Assembly: GCA_963665925.1 (NCBI GenBank)
Contig: OY762511.1
Span: 3,224,001-3,288,000 of the forward strand
Direction of reading: 5' to 3'
From: G963665925 sp963665925
GTDB lineage: Bacteria; Bacillota; Clostridia; Peptostreptococcales; Acidaminobacteraceae
Length of the DNA stretch: 64,000 nt
Part shown: positions 34,265 through 43,141 of the stretch, piece by piece
Numbering within the stretch: the stretch's first letter is position 1
Layout: each line of letters opens with the position of its first letter
Made by a program: the position numbers and the translations under genes
Notes under the pieces: generated by a model
Seen by the model: the letters and a program-made list of their open reading frames with translations, nothing else
Databases searched by the model: none
Told to the model about the DNA's origin: nothing

Positions 34265-35557
34265 ATGAAAAAATTATTTATTGCAGATTTAGCAGAACAC
34301 AAAGAACAAAGCGTAACAGTCAAAGGCTGGGTTCATAAAATCAGAAAAATGAAAGGCTTTGCTTTTGTAATCCTAAGAGACAAGTCGGGTGTTGTACAGG
34401 TTGTAGTGGATGAAGGTGAAATGCTGGATGCACTTTCTGTTGAGGCATCTGTTGAAATTACTGGCGATGTTGGTGAAAACCCTAAAGCGCCAATGGGTGT
34501 AGAGGTCATTGCACGTTCAGTGACTGTTCTTGGAAAAACACATTACGATCTGCTGCCTTTCGCAATCAACGGCAGAGACATTGATGCAACACTGGAAAAG
34601 CAGCTGGACTTCAGACATCTATCTCTAAGGCGTGCTGACAGAAGAGCCATTTTTACAGTACAGGCTGAGATTGTTGAAGCATTCAGACAGTATCTGCGCA
34701 GTGAATCGTTCGCAGAAATTCATACACCAAAAATCATTGCAAGTGAAACAGAAGGCGGCTCGGAAGTTTTTACTGTAGACTACTTTGGAAAAAGAACATT
34801 CCTTGCTCAAAGTCCTCAGTTCTACAAGCAGATGATGGTTGGCGCAGGCTTTGAACGCGTATTCGAAATTGGACATGCTTACCGTGCGGAGCTACACAGC
34901 ACATGGAGACACCTCAACGAGTATGTGAGTCTTGACGTTGAAATGGGCTTCATTGATGATGAGTTTGACCTGATGGAACTTGAAGAGTCTCTGCTTAAGC
35001 ACATTCTGGCACATCTATCTACAGCATGTGCAAAAGAGCTGGAAATGCTTAAAGTTGAGCTTCCTGTCATCGACACGATTCCAAGAATGCCACTTGAAGA
35101 TGCAAGAACACTGCTTCTTGAAGAGTTTGGCCATCCATCTCCAAAAGGCAACATCGATGCTGATGGAGAAAAGATTCTTGCTAAATACATTAAGGAAACT
35201 TACGACTCTGACTTTGTATTCCTGACAAAATACCCTGCTGCCAAGCGTCCGGCTTACACAATGCCTGACGGTGAGCGTGAAGGTATGACAAAGAGCTTTG
35301 ACCTTATATTCAGAGGTCTTGAAATCACAACTGGCGGTCAGCGGATCCACGACTATGAAATGCTTGTTGAGAACTTCAAAGCATTCGGTATTGACCCTGC
35401 AGCAGTTGATTTCTATATTGAGAGCTTCAGATACGGCATGCCGCCACACGGCGGTTTTGCAATCGGTCTTGAGCGTATTACCATGATGATCCTTGGTCTT
35501 GACAACATCAGACATGCGACAATCCTTCCAAGAGATCTAAACAGAGTAATGCCATAG
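34265..35557 (+). CDS. aspS: Archaeal-type aspartyl-tRNA synthetase, probably non-discriminating
   Basis: The 430-residue class II synthetase is of the short archaeal type (AspS2) and lacks the large bacterial insertion. It has the anticodon-binding OB fold (1-105) and catalytic motifs FAEIHTPKI, FEIGHAYRAELHSTWRHLNEY and GFAIGLERITMMI. H24 (GWVHKI) and P76 (NPKAPMG) occupy positions that are W and K in discriminating archaeal enzymes, the pattern linked to charging both tRNA-Asp and tRNA-Asn. With gatCAB directly downstream and an Asn-type T-box, it should make Asp-tRNA-Asn for amidation. Confidence 0.93.
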   Translation: MKKLFIADLAEHKEQSVTVKGWVHKIRKMKGFAFVILRDKSGVVQVVVDEGEMLDALSVEASVEITGDVGENPKAPMGVEVIARSVTVLGKTHYDLLPFAINGRDIDATLEKQLDFRHLSLRRADRRAIFTVQAEIVEAFRQYLRSESFAEIHTPKIIASETEGGSEVFTVDYFGKRTFLAQSPQFYKQMMVGAGFERVFEIGHAYRAELHSTWRHLNEYVSLDVEMGFIDDEFDLMELEESLLKHILAHLSTACAKELEMLKVELPVIDTIPRMPLEDARTLLLEEFGHPSPKGNIDADGEKILAKYIKETYDSDFVFLTKYPAAKRPAYTMPDGEREGMTKSFDLIFRGLEITTGGQRIHDYEMLVENFKAFGIDPAAVDFYIESFRYGMPPHGGFAIGLERITMMILGLDNIRHATILPRDLNRVMP

Positions 35558-35616
35558 GCTGAAGGGATTTGTGAACCGGCTGCAAACATACTGGAGTCAA
35601 GTGTTAGGAGGACAAA

Positions 35617-35901
35617 ATGGAGTTTACTAGAGAAACTGTTGAACATATAGCCAAACTGTCGAAGCTGGAATTTGAAGAAGAAAAATACGATTCATTCCAG
35701 GCAGAGTTTATAAAAATCATGGAACATTTCGAGAACCTTGCTGATATCGAACTTGAAGATGTAGACATCAATGACCTCAATGGAAAGAAATCTGTACTGC
35801 GTTCAGACGATGTGCATGTATTTGAAGATACAGACGCACTCATGAAGAATGTTAAGAAAATGCGTGACAGATACATCGAAATTCCAAAGGTTGTCGAATA
35901 G
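35617..35901 (+). CDS. gatC: Asp/Glu-tRNA amidotransferase subunit C
   Basis: The 94-residue helical subunit wraps around GatA and stabilises GatAB. It has the family pattern FTRETVEHIAKLSKLEFEEE and LADIELEDVD. AGGAGG precedes the start. It is 59 bases after aspS and 10 bases before gatA. Confidence 0.95.
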   Translation: MEFTRETVEHIAKLSKLEFEEEKYDSFQAEFIKIMEHFENLADIELEDVDINDLNGKKSVLRSDDVHVFEDTDALMKNVKKMRDRYIEIPKVVE

Positions 35902-35911
35902 GGAGGTCAAA

Positions 35912-37384
35912 ATGGAGCTTAAAGGACTAAGAGTAAAAGATATGCAGGCTGGCCTCGAATCAGGGGAATTTACAGCTGTTGAACTGCTAGAAGCAGTATA
36001 TAAGAGAATTGAAGATGCAGATCCACAGGTAGGCGCTTTTCTTTCGCTGGTTAAGGAAGAAGCCCTGGCTGACGCACAGGCATCAGATGCGCGACGAAAA
36101 AGTGGTGAAGTACTGGGTGCACTCGATGGCATTCCGGTTGCCATCAAGGACAATATCTGTCTGAAGGGCGCAACGGCGACTTGCGGGTCCAAAATGCTTG
36201 AAGATTTTTACCCACCATACGACGCAACTGTTGTAAAGAAGCTTAAAAAAGCAGGTGCTGTTATTGTCGGCAAGACAAACATGGACGAATTTGCCATGGG
36301 GTCTTCTACTGAAAACTCATATTACAAGCCTACATGCAATCCTTGGGACCTGACTAAGGTGCCAGGGGGGTCGTCGGGCGGCGCGGCTGCTTCCGTAGCA
36401 GCTGGCATGGTTCCAATAAGCTACGGTTCAGACACAGGCGGTTCAATCAGACAGCCTGCAGCATTCTGTGGTGCAGTAGGTCTTAAACCGACATACGGTA
36501 GAGTTTCACGCTATGGTCTGATCGCTTACGGGTCATCGCTTGATCAGATTGGTCCAATTGCCCCGACTGTTGAAGAAACAGCATTGGCATTTGAAGCCAT
36601 TGCAGGCTATGACAGATTCGATGCGACAAGCGTACACACATCTGTTGAGGCTGATTTTGTTGGAAAAGTATTGTCTGGTGCTAAAGGTCTTAAGGTTGCA
36701 CTACCTAAAGAGTACTTGGGTGAAGGTCTTGATGCGGAAATCAAGGCGGCGATTCTTAAAACAGTTGAAACGCTTAAATCACTGGGTGTGACTGTTGAAG
36801 AAGTAAGTCTTCCACTGGAAGAAGCAGCACTATCTGCTTACTACGTAATAGCAAGTGCCGAGGCAAGTTCAAACCTTGCACGTTTTGACGGCATCCGCTA
36901 CGGTCATAGAACAGAAGCGTTTGACTCGGTAGACGATTTGATGATCAAGTCAAGATCGGAAGGCTTTGGCGAAGAAGTTAAAAGAAGAATCATGATTGGT
37001 ACCTATGCGCTTTCAAGCGGCTACTATGACGCTTATTATAAGAAGGCAATGCAGTACAGAAAGCATATGGAAGCCCAGTTTGGCAAGATTTTCGAAACTT
37101 ACGATGCGGTTCTTAGCCCAGCATCACCAGTTCTTCCATTTGCAATTGGCGAAAAATCAGACGATCCGCTGGCGATGTATCTGGCTGACGTTTATACAGT
37201 AAATATCAATATGGCTGGACTTCCAGCAGTTTCAATGCCTTGTGACATCAGCAAGGATGGACTTCCAATCGGGATTCAGTTCATTGGAAGAAAGCTTGAA
37301 GAATCCACTATACTCAGAATTGCGTATGACCTGGAGCAGGAGCTTGAGCTTGCAAAGACAGCATTTGAGAAGGAGGGGGCATAA
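35912..37384 (+). CDS. gatA: Asp/Glu-tRNA amidotransferase subunit A
   Basis: The 490-residue amidase subunit releases ammonia from glutamine. The Ser-cisSer-Lys triad region is intact: AIKDNICLKG and GGSSGGAAASVAAGMVPI with GSDTGGSIRQPA. GGGAGG supports the start at 35912 (MELKGL); the longer frame into gatC is rejected. The stop overlaps the gatB start by one base. Confidence 0.97.
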   Translation: MELKGLRVKDMQAGLESGEFTAVELLEAVYKRIEDADPQVGAFLSLVKEEALADAQASDARRKSGEVLGALDGIPVAIKDNICLKGATATCGSKMLEDFYPPYDATVVKKLKKAGAVIVGKTNMDEFAMGSSTENSYYKPTCNPWDLTKVPGGSSGGAAASVAAGMVPISYGSDTGGSIRQPAAFCGAVGLKPTYGRVSRYGLIAYGSSLDQIGPIAPTVEETALAFEAIAGYDRFDATSVHTSVEADFVGKVLSGAKGLKVALPKEYLGEGLDAEIKAAILKTVETLKSLGVTVEEVSLPLEEAALSAYYVIASAEASSNLARFDGIRYGHRTEAFDSVDDLMIKSRSEGFGEEVKRRIMIGTYALSSGYYDAYYKKAMQYRKHMEAQFGKIFETYDAVLSPASPVLPFAIGEKSDDPLAMYLADVYTVNINMAGLPAVSMPCDISKDGLPIGIQFIGRKLEESTILRIAYDLEQELELAKTAFEKEGA

Positions 37385-38826
37385 TGAGTTACGAAGCGGT
37401 AATAGGACTTGAAATTCACGTTGAGCTGGATACAGCTTCAAAAATATTCTGCGGTTGCCCGACAACCTTTGGTGCAGAGCCGAACACAAATGTATGTCCA
37501 ATTTGTATGGGCATGCCAGGTACACTTCCAGTATTAAATGAAGAAGTTGTAAAGCTGGCAGTCAAGGCTGGTCTTGCAATGGACTGCGATATCATGATGA
37601 CAAATAAGACGGACAGAAAGAACTACTTCTATCCTGACCTTCCAAAGGCTTACCAGATTTCACAGTTTGATATGCCGATTTGCGAAAAGGGTACTATAAA
37701 GTTTGATCTTGACGGTGTAGAGAAAACCGTAGGAATTACACGTATTCATATTGAGGAAGACCCAGGCAAGATGATCCATACGGATGATGGTGTGTCGCTT
37801 GTTGACTACAACCGTTCGGGTGTACCCCTCATCGAGATCGTATCTGAGCCGGACATCAGAAGCGCAGAGGAAGCAGTTGCCTTCCTGAAAACGCTAAAAT
37901 CCATTCTTCAGTACTCTGAGATTTCAGACTGTAAGATGGAGCAGGGTTCACTGCGTTGTGACGCCAATATTTCAGTTAGAGAGCATGGTCAAAACATTTT
38001 GAACACCAAAGTTGAGATCAAGAACCTCAACTCCTTTAAAGAAGTCGGTAAGGCGCTTCAGAAGGAATACAAGCGTCAGTCTGATCTGACTCGTTTTGGT
38101 GAGGCAGATAAAATCAAGCAGGAAACAAGAAAGTGGGATGCTGCTAAGGGCAGAACCATGACTATGCGTACTAAAGAAGATGCGCATGATTACAGATTCT
38201 TCCCTGAACCAGACCTGCCGCCGATTCTACTGGATAAGGCACAGGTTGAAGCAACGCATCACGCGCTTCCTGAGCTTCCAGACCAGAAACGTGTGCGTTT
38301 CCATGACGCGTATGAATTGACAAGTCAGGAAGTTGAAGTCCTGATTTCAGAGAAGTTCATTGCAGACTACTACGAAGATGTGGTTGAGTACGGTGCAAAC
38401 CCGAAAAAGGCAGCAAACTGGGTCATCGTTGAAGGTCTCAGACTTCTTAAGACGGTTGAAAAGGAAGAGATTCCTGTTAAGCCGTGTCATCTTGCCAAGC
38501 TGATTGAACTCGTAGAAGAGGGAACTGTCAGCGTTACAGCGGCTAAGGAAGTATTTGAAGCTTTAGCCAAGCATGATGAGGACCCACTGGACCTTATTGA
38601 CAGAATGGGTCTTAAGCAGAACAACAGCGCTGATGCACTGGGATCGATCATTGATGAAATCCTAGCTGCGCAAGTAAAGGCTGTTGAAGACTACCATGCA
38701 GGTAGAGCCGAGTCTATGGGCTTCCTGATGGGTCAGGTCATGAAGGCAACAAAAGGTCAGGCAAACCCAGGAATAGCAAAAGAGCTGCTTCTGGAAGGTC
38801 TGAAAGCGTGTGCTCCAGACGCTTAA
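37384..38826 (+). CDS. gatB: Asp/Glu-tRNA amidotransferase subunit B
   Basis: The 480-residue subunit binds the misacylated tRNA and transfers ammonia to it. The catalytic domain (about 1-290; EAVIGLEIHVEL, CxC-x-CxxC-like zinc motif CGCPTTFG with CPICMGMPG, EEDPGK) is followed by the YqeY-like tail domain. Translation is coupled to gatA. A strong terminator follows, closing the aspS-gatCAB operon. Confidence 0.97.
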   Translation: MSYEAVIGLEIHVELDTASKIFCGCPTTFGAEPNTNVCPICMGMPGTLPVLNEEVVKLAVKAGLAMDCDIMMTNKTDRKNYFYPDLPKAYQISQFDMPICEKGTIKFDLDGVEKTVGITRIHIEEDPGKMIHTDDGVSLVDYNRSGVPLIEIVSEPDIRSAEEAVAFLKTLKSILQYSEISDCKMEQGSLRCDANISVREHGQNILNTKVEIKNLNSFKEVGKALQKEYKRQSDLTRFGEADKIKQETRKWDAAKGRTMTMRTKEDAHDYRFFPEPDLPPILLDKAQVEATHHALPELPDQKRVRFHDAYELTSQEVEVLISEKFIADYYEDVVEYGANPKKAANWVIVEGLRLLKTVEKEEIPVKPCHLAKLIELVEEGTVSVTAAKEVFEALAKHDEDPLDLIDRMGLKQNNSADALGSIIDEILAAQVKAVEDYHAGRAESMGFLMGQVMKATKGQANPGIAKELLLEGLKACAPDA

Positions 38827-38892
38827 AAATGAAGAGGTTACGCCAATAGCGGCGTTTAATACTCGTATATACACTCAAATCAAATCTATTTC

Positions 38893-38925
38893 AAAAAATC
38901 CTTCTCGCTTGAGAGGGATTTTTTG
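38893..38925 (+). terminator. Terminator of the aspS-gatCAB operon
   Basis: A 14-bp stem (AAAAAATCC..TCTC with GAGA..GGATTTTTT) and a four-base loop. Confidence 0.88.
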
Positions 38926-38937
38926 ATTGGAAAAATT

Positions 38938-39072
38938 AAAGTGTACTAAAGTTGTATATATTAATCAAAATCTTGAAAACACTTTAATTAAGGAAAGTAT
39001 ACTAAAATAATCCTTTATAAGTGTAACAATTACAAAAATACAATGGTAACACGAGAAAAAGTGTGCTAGAAT
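38938..39072 (+). promoter_or_regulatory. Three direct repeats ending in the nox promoter
   Basis: AAAGTGTACTAAAG (38938), AAAGTATACTAAAA (38994) and AAAGTGTGCTAGAA (39058) are related 14-mers 56 and 64 bases apart. The third contains an extended -10 box, TGCTAGAAT (39064-39072). They may be alternative -10 boxes or sites for one regulator. Between gatB and nox (38827-39215) there is no gene. Confidence 0.5.
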
Positions 39073-39087
39073 GAATCCATAAAGAAC

Positions 39088-39105
39088 ATGTTAATTCGTT
39101 AACAC
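39088..39105 (+). promoter_or_regulatory. Rex-like operator before NADH oxidase
   Basis: ATGTTAATTCGTTAACAC holds TGTTAA-N4-TTAACA, close to the clostridial Rex consensus TTGTTAA-N4-TTAACAA. It lies about 15-35 bases after the -10 box, so the NADH/NAD sensor Rex could block transcription until NADH rises. Confidence 0.75.
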
Positions 39106-39215
39106 AGTTACAAAGAAGCATAAGTTACACGAAAATTAGTGTGAAAATAAATATATGAGGTATGTATTATTATGACGCATGTCTCTACTGACAAGGTAAA
39201 GGGAGGAACTTGAAA

Positions 39216-40541
39216 ATGAAAATTGCAGTTGTAGGTTGTACACATGCCGGTACGGCAGCAATCGTGAATATTGCAGGTCTTTATCCAGAAGCACAGATTA
39301 CTGTTTATGAAAGAAATGATAACATTTCATTCCTGTCATGCGGTATTGCACTATATGTAGGTGGCGTTATCAAAGATCCTCAAGGTCTATTCTATAGCTC
39401 TCCTGAGCAGCTCGCGGCACTGGGAGTAACAACAAAAATGGAGCATGATGTTCTGGACATCAATGTAAATGAGAAAAATATCAAAGTCAAAGACTTGAAA
39501 AGTGGAGAAGAGTTCACAGACACGTTCGACAAGCTGGTTGTAACAACAGGTTCTTGGCCAATTCAACCGAAAATCGAAGGCTACGAGCTTGACAACATCC
39601 TTCTTTCTAAGAACTGGAACCATTCAAATGTCATCATTGAAAGAGCGAAAAATGCGCAGAACATCGTGGTGGTTGGTGCTGGATACATCGGTGTCGAACT
39701 GGTTGAAGCTTTCCAGGAGCAAGGTAAGAATGTAACGCTTATCGATGCTGAAGATCGTATTTTGAGCAAGTATCTGGATAAGGAGTTTACAGATATTGCC
39801 GAAAAGACCATGGAGGATAAAGGCATCAAGCTTGCACTTGGCGAAATGGTTCAGAAGTTTGAAGGCAAAGATGGTAAGGTCGCTAAAGTGCTTACCACAA
39901 AAGGTGAACACGAAGCAGATATGGTTATTCTGTGCATTGGCTTCAGACCGAATACAGACCTTCTGAAGGGTCAGATTGACATGCTCGGCAACGGTGCAAT
40001 CGTGGTGGATGACTACATGCGCACAAGCAATCCTGATGTATTTGCTGCAGGCGACAGTTGTGCAATTCGGTACAATCCTACAGGAAAAGCCGGTTACATC
40101 CCGCTGGCAACAAATGCAGTCAGAATGGGAACTCTAGTAGCAAGAAACCTTGTGGAGCCAACTGTCAAGTACATGGGTACCCAAGGGACTTCAGGCATCA
40201 AGATATTTGAACATAATATTGCTTCTACAGGACTTACAGAGCAGCGTGCCAAGGACGAAGGCATTGAAGTGAAGACTGTGACTGTAGAGGAAAACAACAG
40301 ACCTGAATTTATGCCAACATATGAGAAGGTGCTTCTGAAGATTGTATACGATGTTAAAAGCAGAAAAGTGCTTGGTGGACAAATTCACTCACTGGTAGAT
40401 ATGACTCAGACAGTAAACACACTTTCTGTGGTCATTCAGAATGGGATGACAGTAGAAGAGCTGGCGTTTGTAGACTTCTTCTTCCAGCCGCACTACAATA
40501 AACCTTGGAATATTCTCAATTTGGCTGGTCTTAATGCATAA
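39216..40541 (+). CDS. nox: NADH oxidase, Nox/CoA-disulfide reductase family
   Basis: The 441-residue flavoprotein has FAD-binding and NAD-binding GxGxxG-type motifs (VVGCTHAGTAA; VVVGAGYIGVELVEAF), the redox cysteine in FLSCGIALYVGG (about C43) and a dimerisation domain at the C-terminus. The motif fits water-forming NADH oxidases, which detoxify oxygen and reoxidise NADH in anaerobes; CoA-disulfide reductase is the alternative. GGGAGG favours ATG 39216 over TTG 39210. A Rex-like operator upstream fits redox control. Confidence 0.9.
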   Translation: MKIAVVGCTHAGTAAIVNIAGLYPEAQITVYERNDNISFLSCGIALYVGGVIKDPQGLFYSSPEQLAALGVTTKMEHDVLDINVNEKNIKVKDLKSGEEFTDTFDKLVVTTGSWPIQPKIEGYELDNILLSKNWNHSNVIIERAKNAQNIVVVGAGYIGVELVEAFQEQGKNVTLIDAEDRILSKYLDKEFTDIAEKTMEDKGIKLALGEMVQKFEGKDGKVAKVLTTKGEHEADMVILCIGFRPNTDLLKGQIDMLGNGAIVVDDYMRTSNPDVFAAGDSCAIRYNPTGKAGYIPLATNAVRMGTLVARNLVEPTVKYMGTQGTSGIKIFEHNIASTGLTEQRAKDEGIEVKTVTVEENNRPEFMPTYEKVLLKIVYDVKSRKVLGGQIHSLVDMTQTVNTLSVVIQNGMTVEELAFVDFFFQPHYNKPWNILNLAGLNA

Positions 40542-40591
40542 AAATCGTGTATAATAGACTTGGTCCGTAAGAAATAAATATTGAAACAGCC

Positions 40592-40620
40592 AATGGACCA
40601 ATTTTAGAAATTGGTCCATT
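40592..40620 (+). terminator. Hairpin between nox and phzF-like gene
   Basis: A perfect 13-bp stem (AATGGACCAATTT) with loop TAG, but a poor T tract. It lies only 25 bases before the next start, so it may act as an attenuator. Confidence 0.6.
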
Positions 40621-40644
40621 TCCTACGTTGGGAGGATATTTATA

Positions 40645-41502
40645 ATGGTTAGAGTTGAACTTTTAAGTGCCTTCAGTAAGGAAGGTATGGGGGGGAATCC
40701 TGCGGGTGTCGTCTTTGACGCTTCAGGACTTACAGATGAAGAAATGCAGAGGGTTGCGGCAGAAATTGGTTATTCTGAAACAGCCTTCGTACTGCCATCG
40801 GATGTGGCGGAATATAAAGTAAGGTTTTTTACGCCGAACGCGGAAGTGGATTTATGCGGTCATGCTACCATTGCGACCTTCTCTGCAATGTTGCGTACAG
40901 GACGCGTAGAACCCGGCCTGATATCACAGGAAACAAAGGCAGGGTGCCTTAAGCTGGAGCTGAAATCAGATACCAGCGTGATTATGGAGCAGACAAAACC
41001 GGAGTTTTTTGAAATGCCGGATGAACAGGAAGTCTTAAGAAGTCTTGGATTAAGTCTTGACGCCAAACATGAAACCTTGCCGCTTCAGATTGTATCCACA
41101 GGTCTGCGCGACTTATTCGTTCCCTTGAAGTCCAGTGCGCACCTTGCTGGGATCAAAGCTGATTTTGCACGCATAAGAGAAATCAGCAAGAAGTTGGATG
41201 TGACAGGATACCATGTCTTTGTACTGGATGCACCAGAGGGTTATGACGCTGCGTGCAGAAATTTCGCACCACTCTATGACATTCCTGAAGAAGCTGCAAC
41301 AGGCACCTCGTCAGGGGCATTAGCATCTTATTTATGGAAGCATGGTGCAGCGAGCGGACTCAATATGCGCTTTGTGCAAGGTGTTGAAATGGGAAGTCCA
41401 TCGGAGATAACTGCACGCCTGGAGATTTCATCGGACGCTATTACTGGGGTCTGGGTTGGCGGTAAGGCCGAGTTAAAGGGAAGCAAGGAAATTGACATTT
41501 AG
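40645..41502 (+). CDS. PhzF-family isomerase/epimerase
   Basis: The 285-residue protein has the diaminopimelate-epimerase-like double-domain fold of PhzF. The catalytic glutamate sits in YSETAFV at E45, the same position as in PhzF, and the second-half motif ATGTSSGALASYLW is present. No phenazine genes are nearby, so the substrate is unknown; many family members are stand-alone. GGGAGG precedes the start. Confidence 0.88.
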   Translation: MVRVELLSAFSKEGMGGNPAGVVFDASGLTDEEMQRVAAEIGYSETAFVLPSDVAEYKVRFFTPNAEVDLCGHATIATFSAMLRTGRVEPGLISQETKAGCLKLELKSDTSVIMEQTKPEFFEMPDEQEVLRSLGLSLDAKHETLPLQIVSTGLRDLFVPLKSSAHLAGIKADFARIREISKKLDVTGYHVFVLDAPEGYDAACRNFAPLYDIPEEAATGTSSGALASYLWKHGAASGLNMRFVQGVEMGSPSEITARLEISSDAITGVWVGGKAELKGSKEIDI

Positions 41503-41580
41503 TATGCGTGGAATCATAAGGTCCCAGGTTTAAACTTGACTGCTGCATTTCACTGCTGCCTGTTTAAAGAAAAGCAATAA

Positions 41581-41627
41581 AATAAGCGATACCCAAATTT
41601 CAAAATTAGGGGATCGCTTATTTTTTT
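41581..41627. terminator. Bidirectional terminator
   Basis: AATAAGCGAT (41581-41590) pairs with ATCGCTTATT (41613-41622), extended by CCC/GGG inside, with T tracts on both strands. It separates convergent genes. Confidence 0.8.
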
Positions 41628-41681
41628 CGTATCCTTTCAGAAGGAAAGTTGATTTTGTTTATTTTGCGCCGCCGGCCCATA

Positions 41682-42041
41682 TTAAGCAGCTTCCTTTCCA
41701 GACTTATTGCAGTTTGCTGAATTTGTATTTGGAATGAATGTTTTAATGTCATAAAGGTGATACTCAACATCAAGACTGTCAACGACTAGCTTTGCATACG
41801 ATGAACCAGATGACTGCATAAATGATTTAATTGATTCAATTTCAGATGAAAAGAATACAGAATTGCCTTCTTTTAAAGATGCTGAGCACGTTGTAAGCAG
41901 GCATGCATCATTCGTATGAAGGCCATCAAGCTCCAAACAGCCTTTGTCGTTAATTTTCAATTCGCCAAACACATTGTGAGAATGTCCAAACAGATTGCCT
42001 TCAACCATAAATCCATTTTCAAGTAGCAAATACGCGTTCAT
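41682..42041 (-). CDS. Conserved-looking small protein of unknown function
   Basis: The 119-residue product has a clear ribosome site (AGGAGG before ATG 42041, minus strand) and a terminator, so it is probably expressed. No signal peptide or membrane segment is seen. The opening AYLLLENGFMVEGNLFGH looks like the N-terminal beta domain of carbamoyl-phosphate synthase small subunit, but the catalytic glutamine amidotransferase part is absent. I do not recognise the rest. It could be a stand-alone relative of that domain. Confidence 0.65.
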   Translation of the reverse strand: MNAYLLLENGFMVEGNLFGHSHNVFGELKINDKGCLELDGLHTNDACLLTTCSASLKEGNSVFFSSEIESIKSFMQSSGSSYAKLVVDSLDVEYHLYDIKTFIPNTNSANCNKSGKEAA

Positions 42042-42160
42042 AAAACCTCCTATAAATATTCATGACAGTGTATAAATATAACTCTTGAATGGATTATATC
42101 AGGTGAAGAATAATTAATCAAGTGAATTAATAAAAATTAACCCCAAATTATAAAAATAGT

Positions 42161-42188
42161 CTGACATTACTAATGAGTCTGGTATAAT
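42161..42188 (+). promoter_or_regulatory. Promoter of the FAH-family gene
   Basis: CTGACA (42161-42166), 16 bases, TATAAT (42183-42188); start codon at 42220. Confidence 0.75.
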
Positions 42189-42219
42189 ATACACAAAATA
42201 CATAAAACAGGAGGGTTAT

Positions 42220-43113
42220 ATGAAATTTATCTATTTTGAGAATGCGGCAGGAAAAACACTAGGCATATTAGATGCACAGGACAAGATTATTACCCTTGAA
42301 TCCGTTCTTGGGGCCACTGCACCAAAAGATCTTAATGCACTGATTGACACTATGTCAGAGGAAGAGGTCCTCGCCTTGGCCGAGAAGGCAAAAGCCATGG
42401 AAGGTACGATAGCACTGGAAGCCGTTAAAGTGCTTGCACCCATAGAATATCCAAAACGAAACATTTTCTGCTTGGGCAAGAACTACCTTGACCATGCCAA
42501 TGAAACAAAGGGCTTGCCTGGCGGCAGTGATGATATTCCACAGTTTCCAATCTATTTTGCGAAAGTCGCGCAGCCTGCAATCGGACAAGGTGAAAATGTG
42601 CTGGCATATCAGGAATACACAGACATGGTTGATTACGAAGTCGAGCTTGCCATTGTCATTGGCAAGGACGGCATTGATATTTCAAAGGAAGATGCAGAAT
42701 CGCATATTTTTGGCTATACAATCATCAACGATGTTTCAGCGAGAAATATCCAGCGTAAGCATGGTCAGTGGTTTAAAGGAAAGAGTCTGGAGACATACTG
42801 CCCTATGGGACCTGTGCTCGTGCACAAGTCGGAAATAGCTTTCCCTGTGGAACTGGATATCCAGTGCAGCATTAATGGAGAAATGCGTCAGAACTCCAAT
42901 ACCAACCAGCTCATATTTGATATTCCTACAATCATACATGATCTCTCAAAGGGCATGTACCTGAGAAAGGGCGATATCATAAGCACGGGAACACCAGCAG
43001 GTGTTGGCCTTGGATTTAAGCCATTTAAGTTCTTAAAGCCGGGTGACACTATGGAATGCTACGTTGAAGGAATTGGCAAGCTTACGAACACATTTGGAAA
43101 AGAGCTTGTTTAG
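42220..43113 (+). CDS. Fumarylacetoacetate hydrolase family protein
   Basis: The 297-residue protein has the FAH catalytic domain at about 72-297 with the metal ligands in DYEVELAIVIG (ExE) and NDVSARNIQ, plus GKSLETYCPMGP and ISTGTPAGVG. The N-terminal 70 residues are the usual small cap. Members cleave or decarboxylate 2-keto acids, such as acylpyruvates or oxaloacetate; the substrate here is unknown. It may share a transcript with the MerR-fusion gene 28 bases downstream. Confidence 0.9.
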   Translation: MKFIYFENAAGKTLGILDAQDKIITLESVLGATAPKDLNALIDTMSEEEVLALAEKAKAMEGTIALEAVKVLAPIEYPKRNIFCLGKNYLDHANETKGLPGGSDDIPQFPIYFAKVAQPAIGQGENVLAYQEYTDMVDYEVELAIVIGKDGIDISKEDAESHIFGYTIINDVSARNIQRKHGQWFKGKSLETYCPMGPVLVHKSEIAFPVELDIQCSINGEMRQNSNTNQLIFDIPTIIHDLSKGMYLRKGDIISTGTPAGVGLGFKPFKFLKPGDTMECYVEGIGKLTNTFGKELV

Positions 43114-43141
43114 GAAAAGAATGTTTTGAACGGAGAAGCAT

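Noticed and set aside
35015..35515. 166-codon frame antisense to aspS
   Set aside because: Shadow of a strongly conserved gene, no ribosome site.
35849..35911. Upstream extension of gatA
   Set aside because: It overlaps gatC; GGGAGG and the conserved MELKGL start place gatA at 35912.
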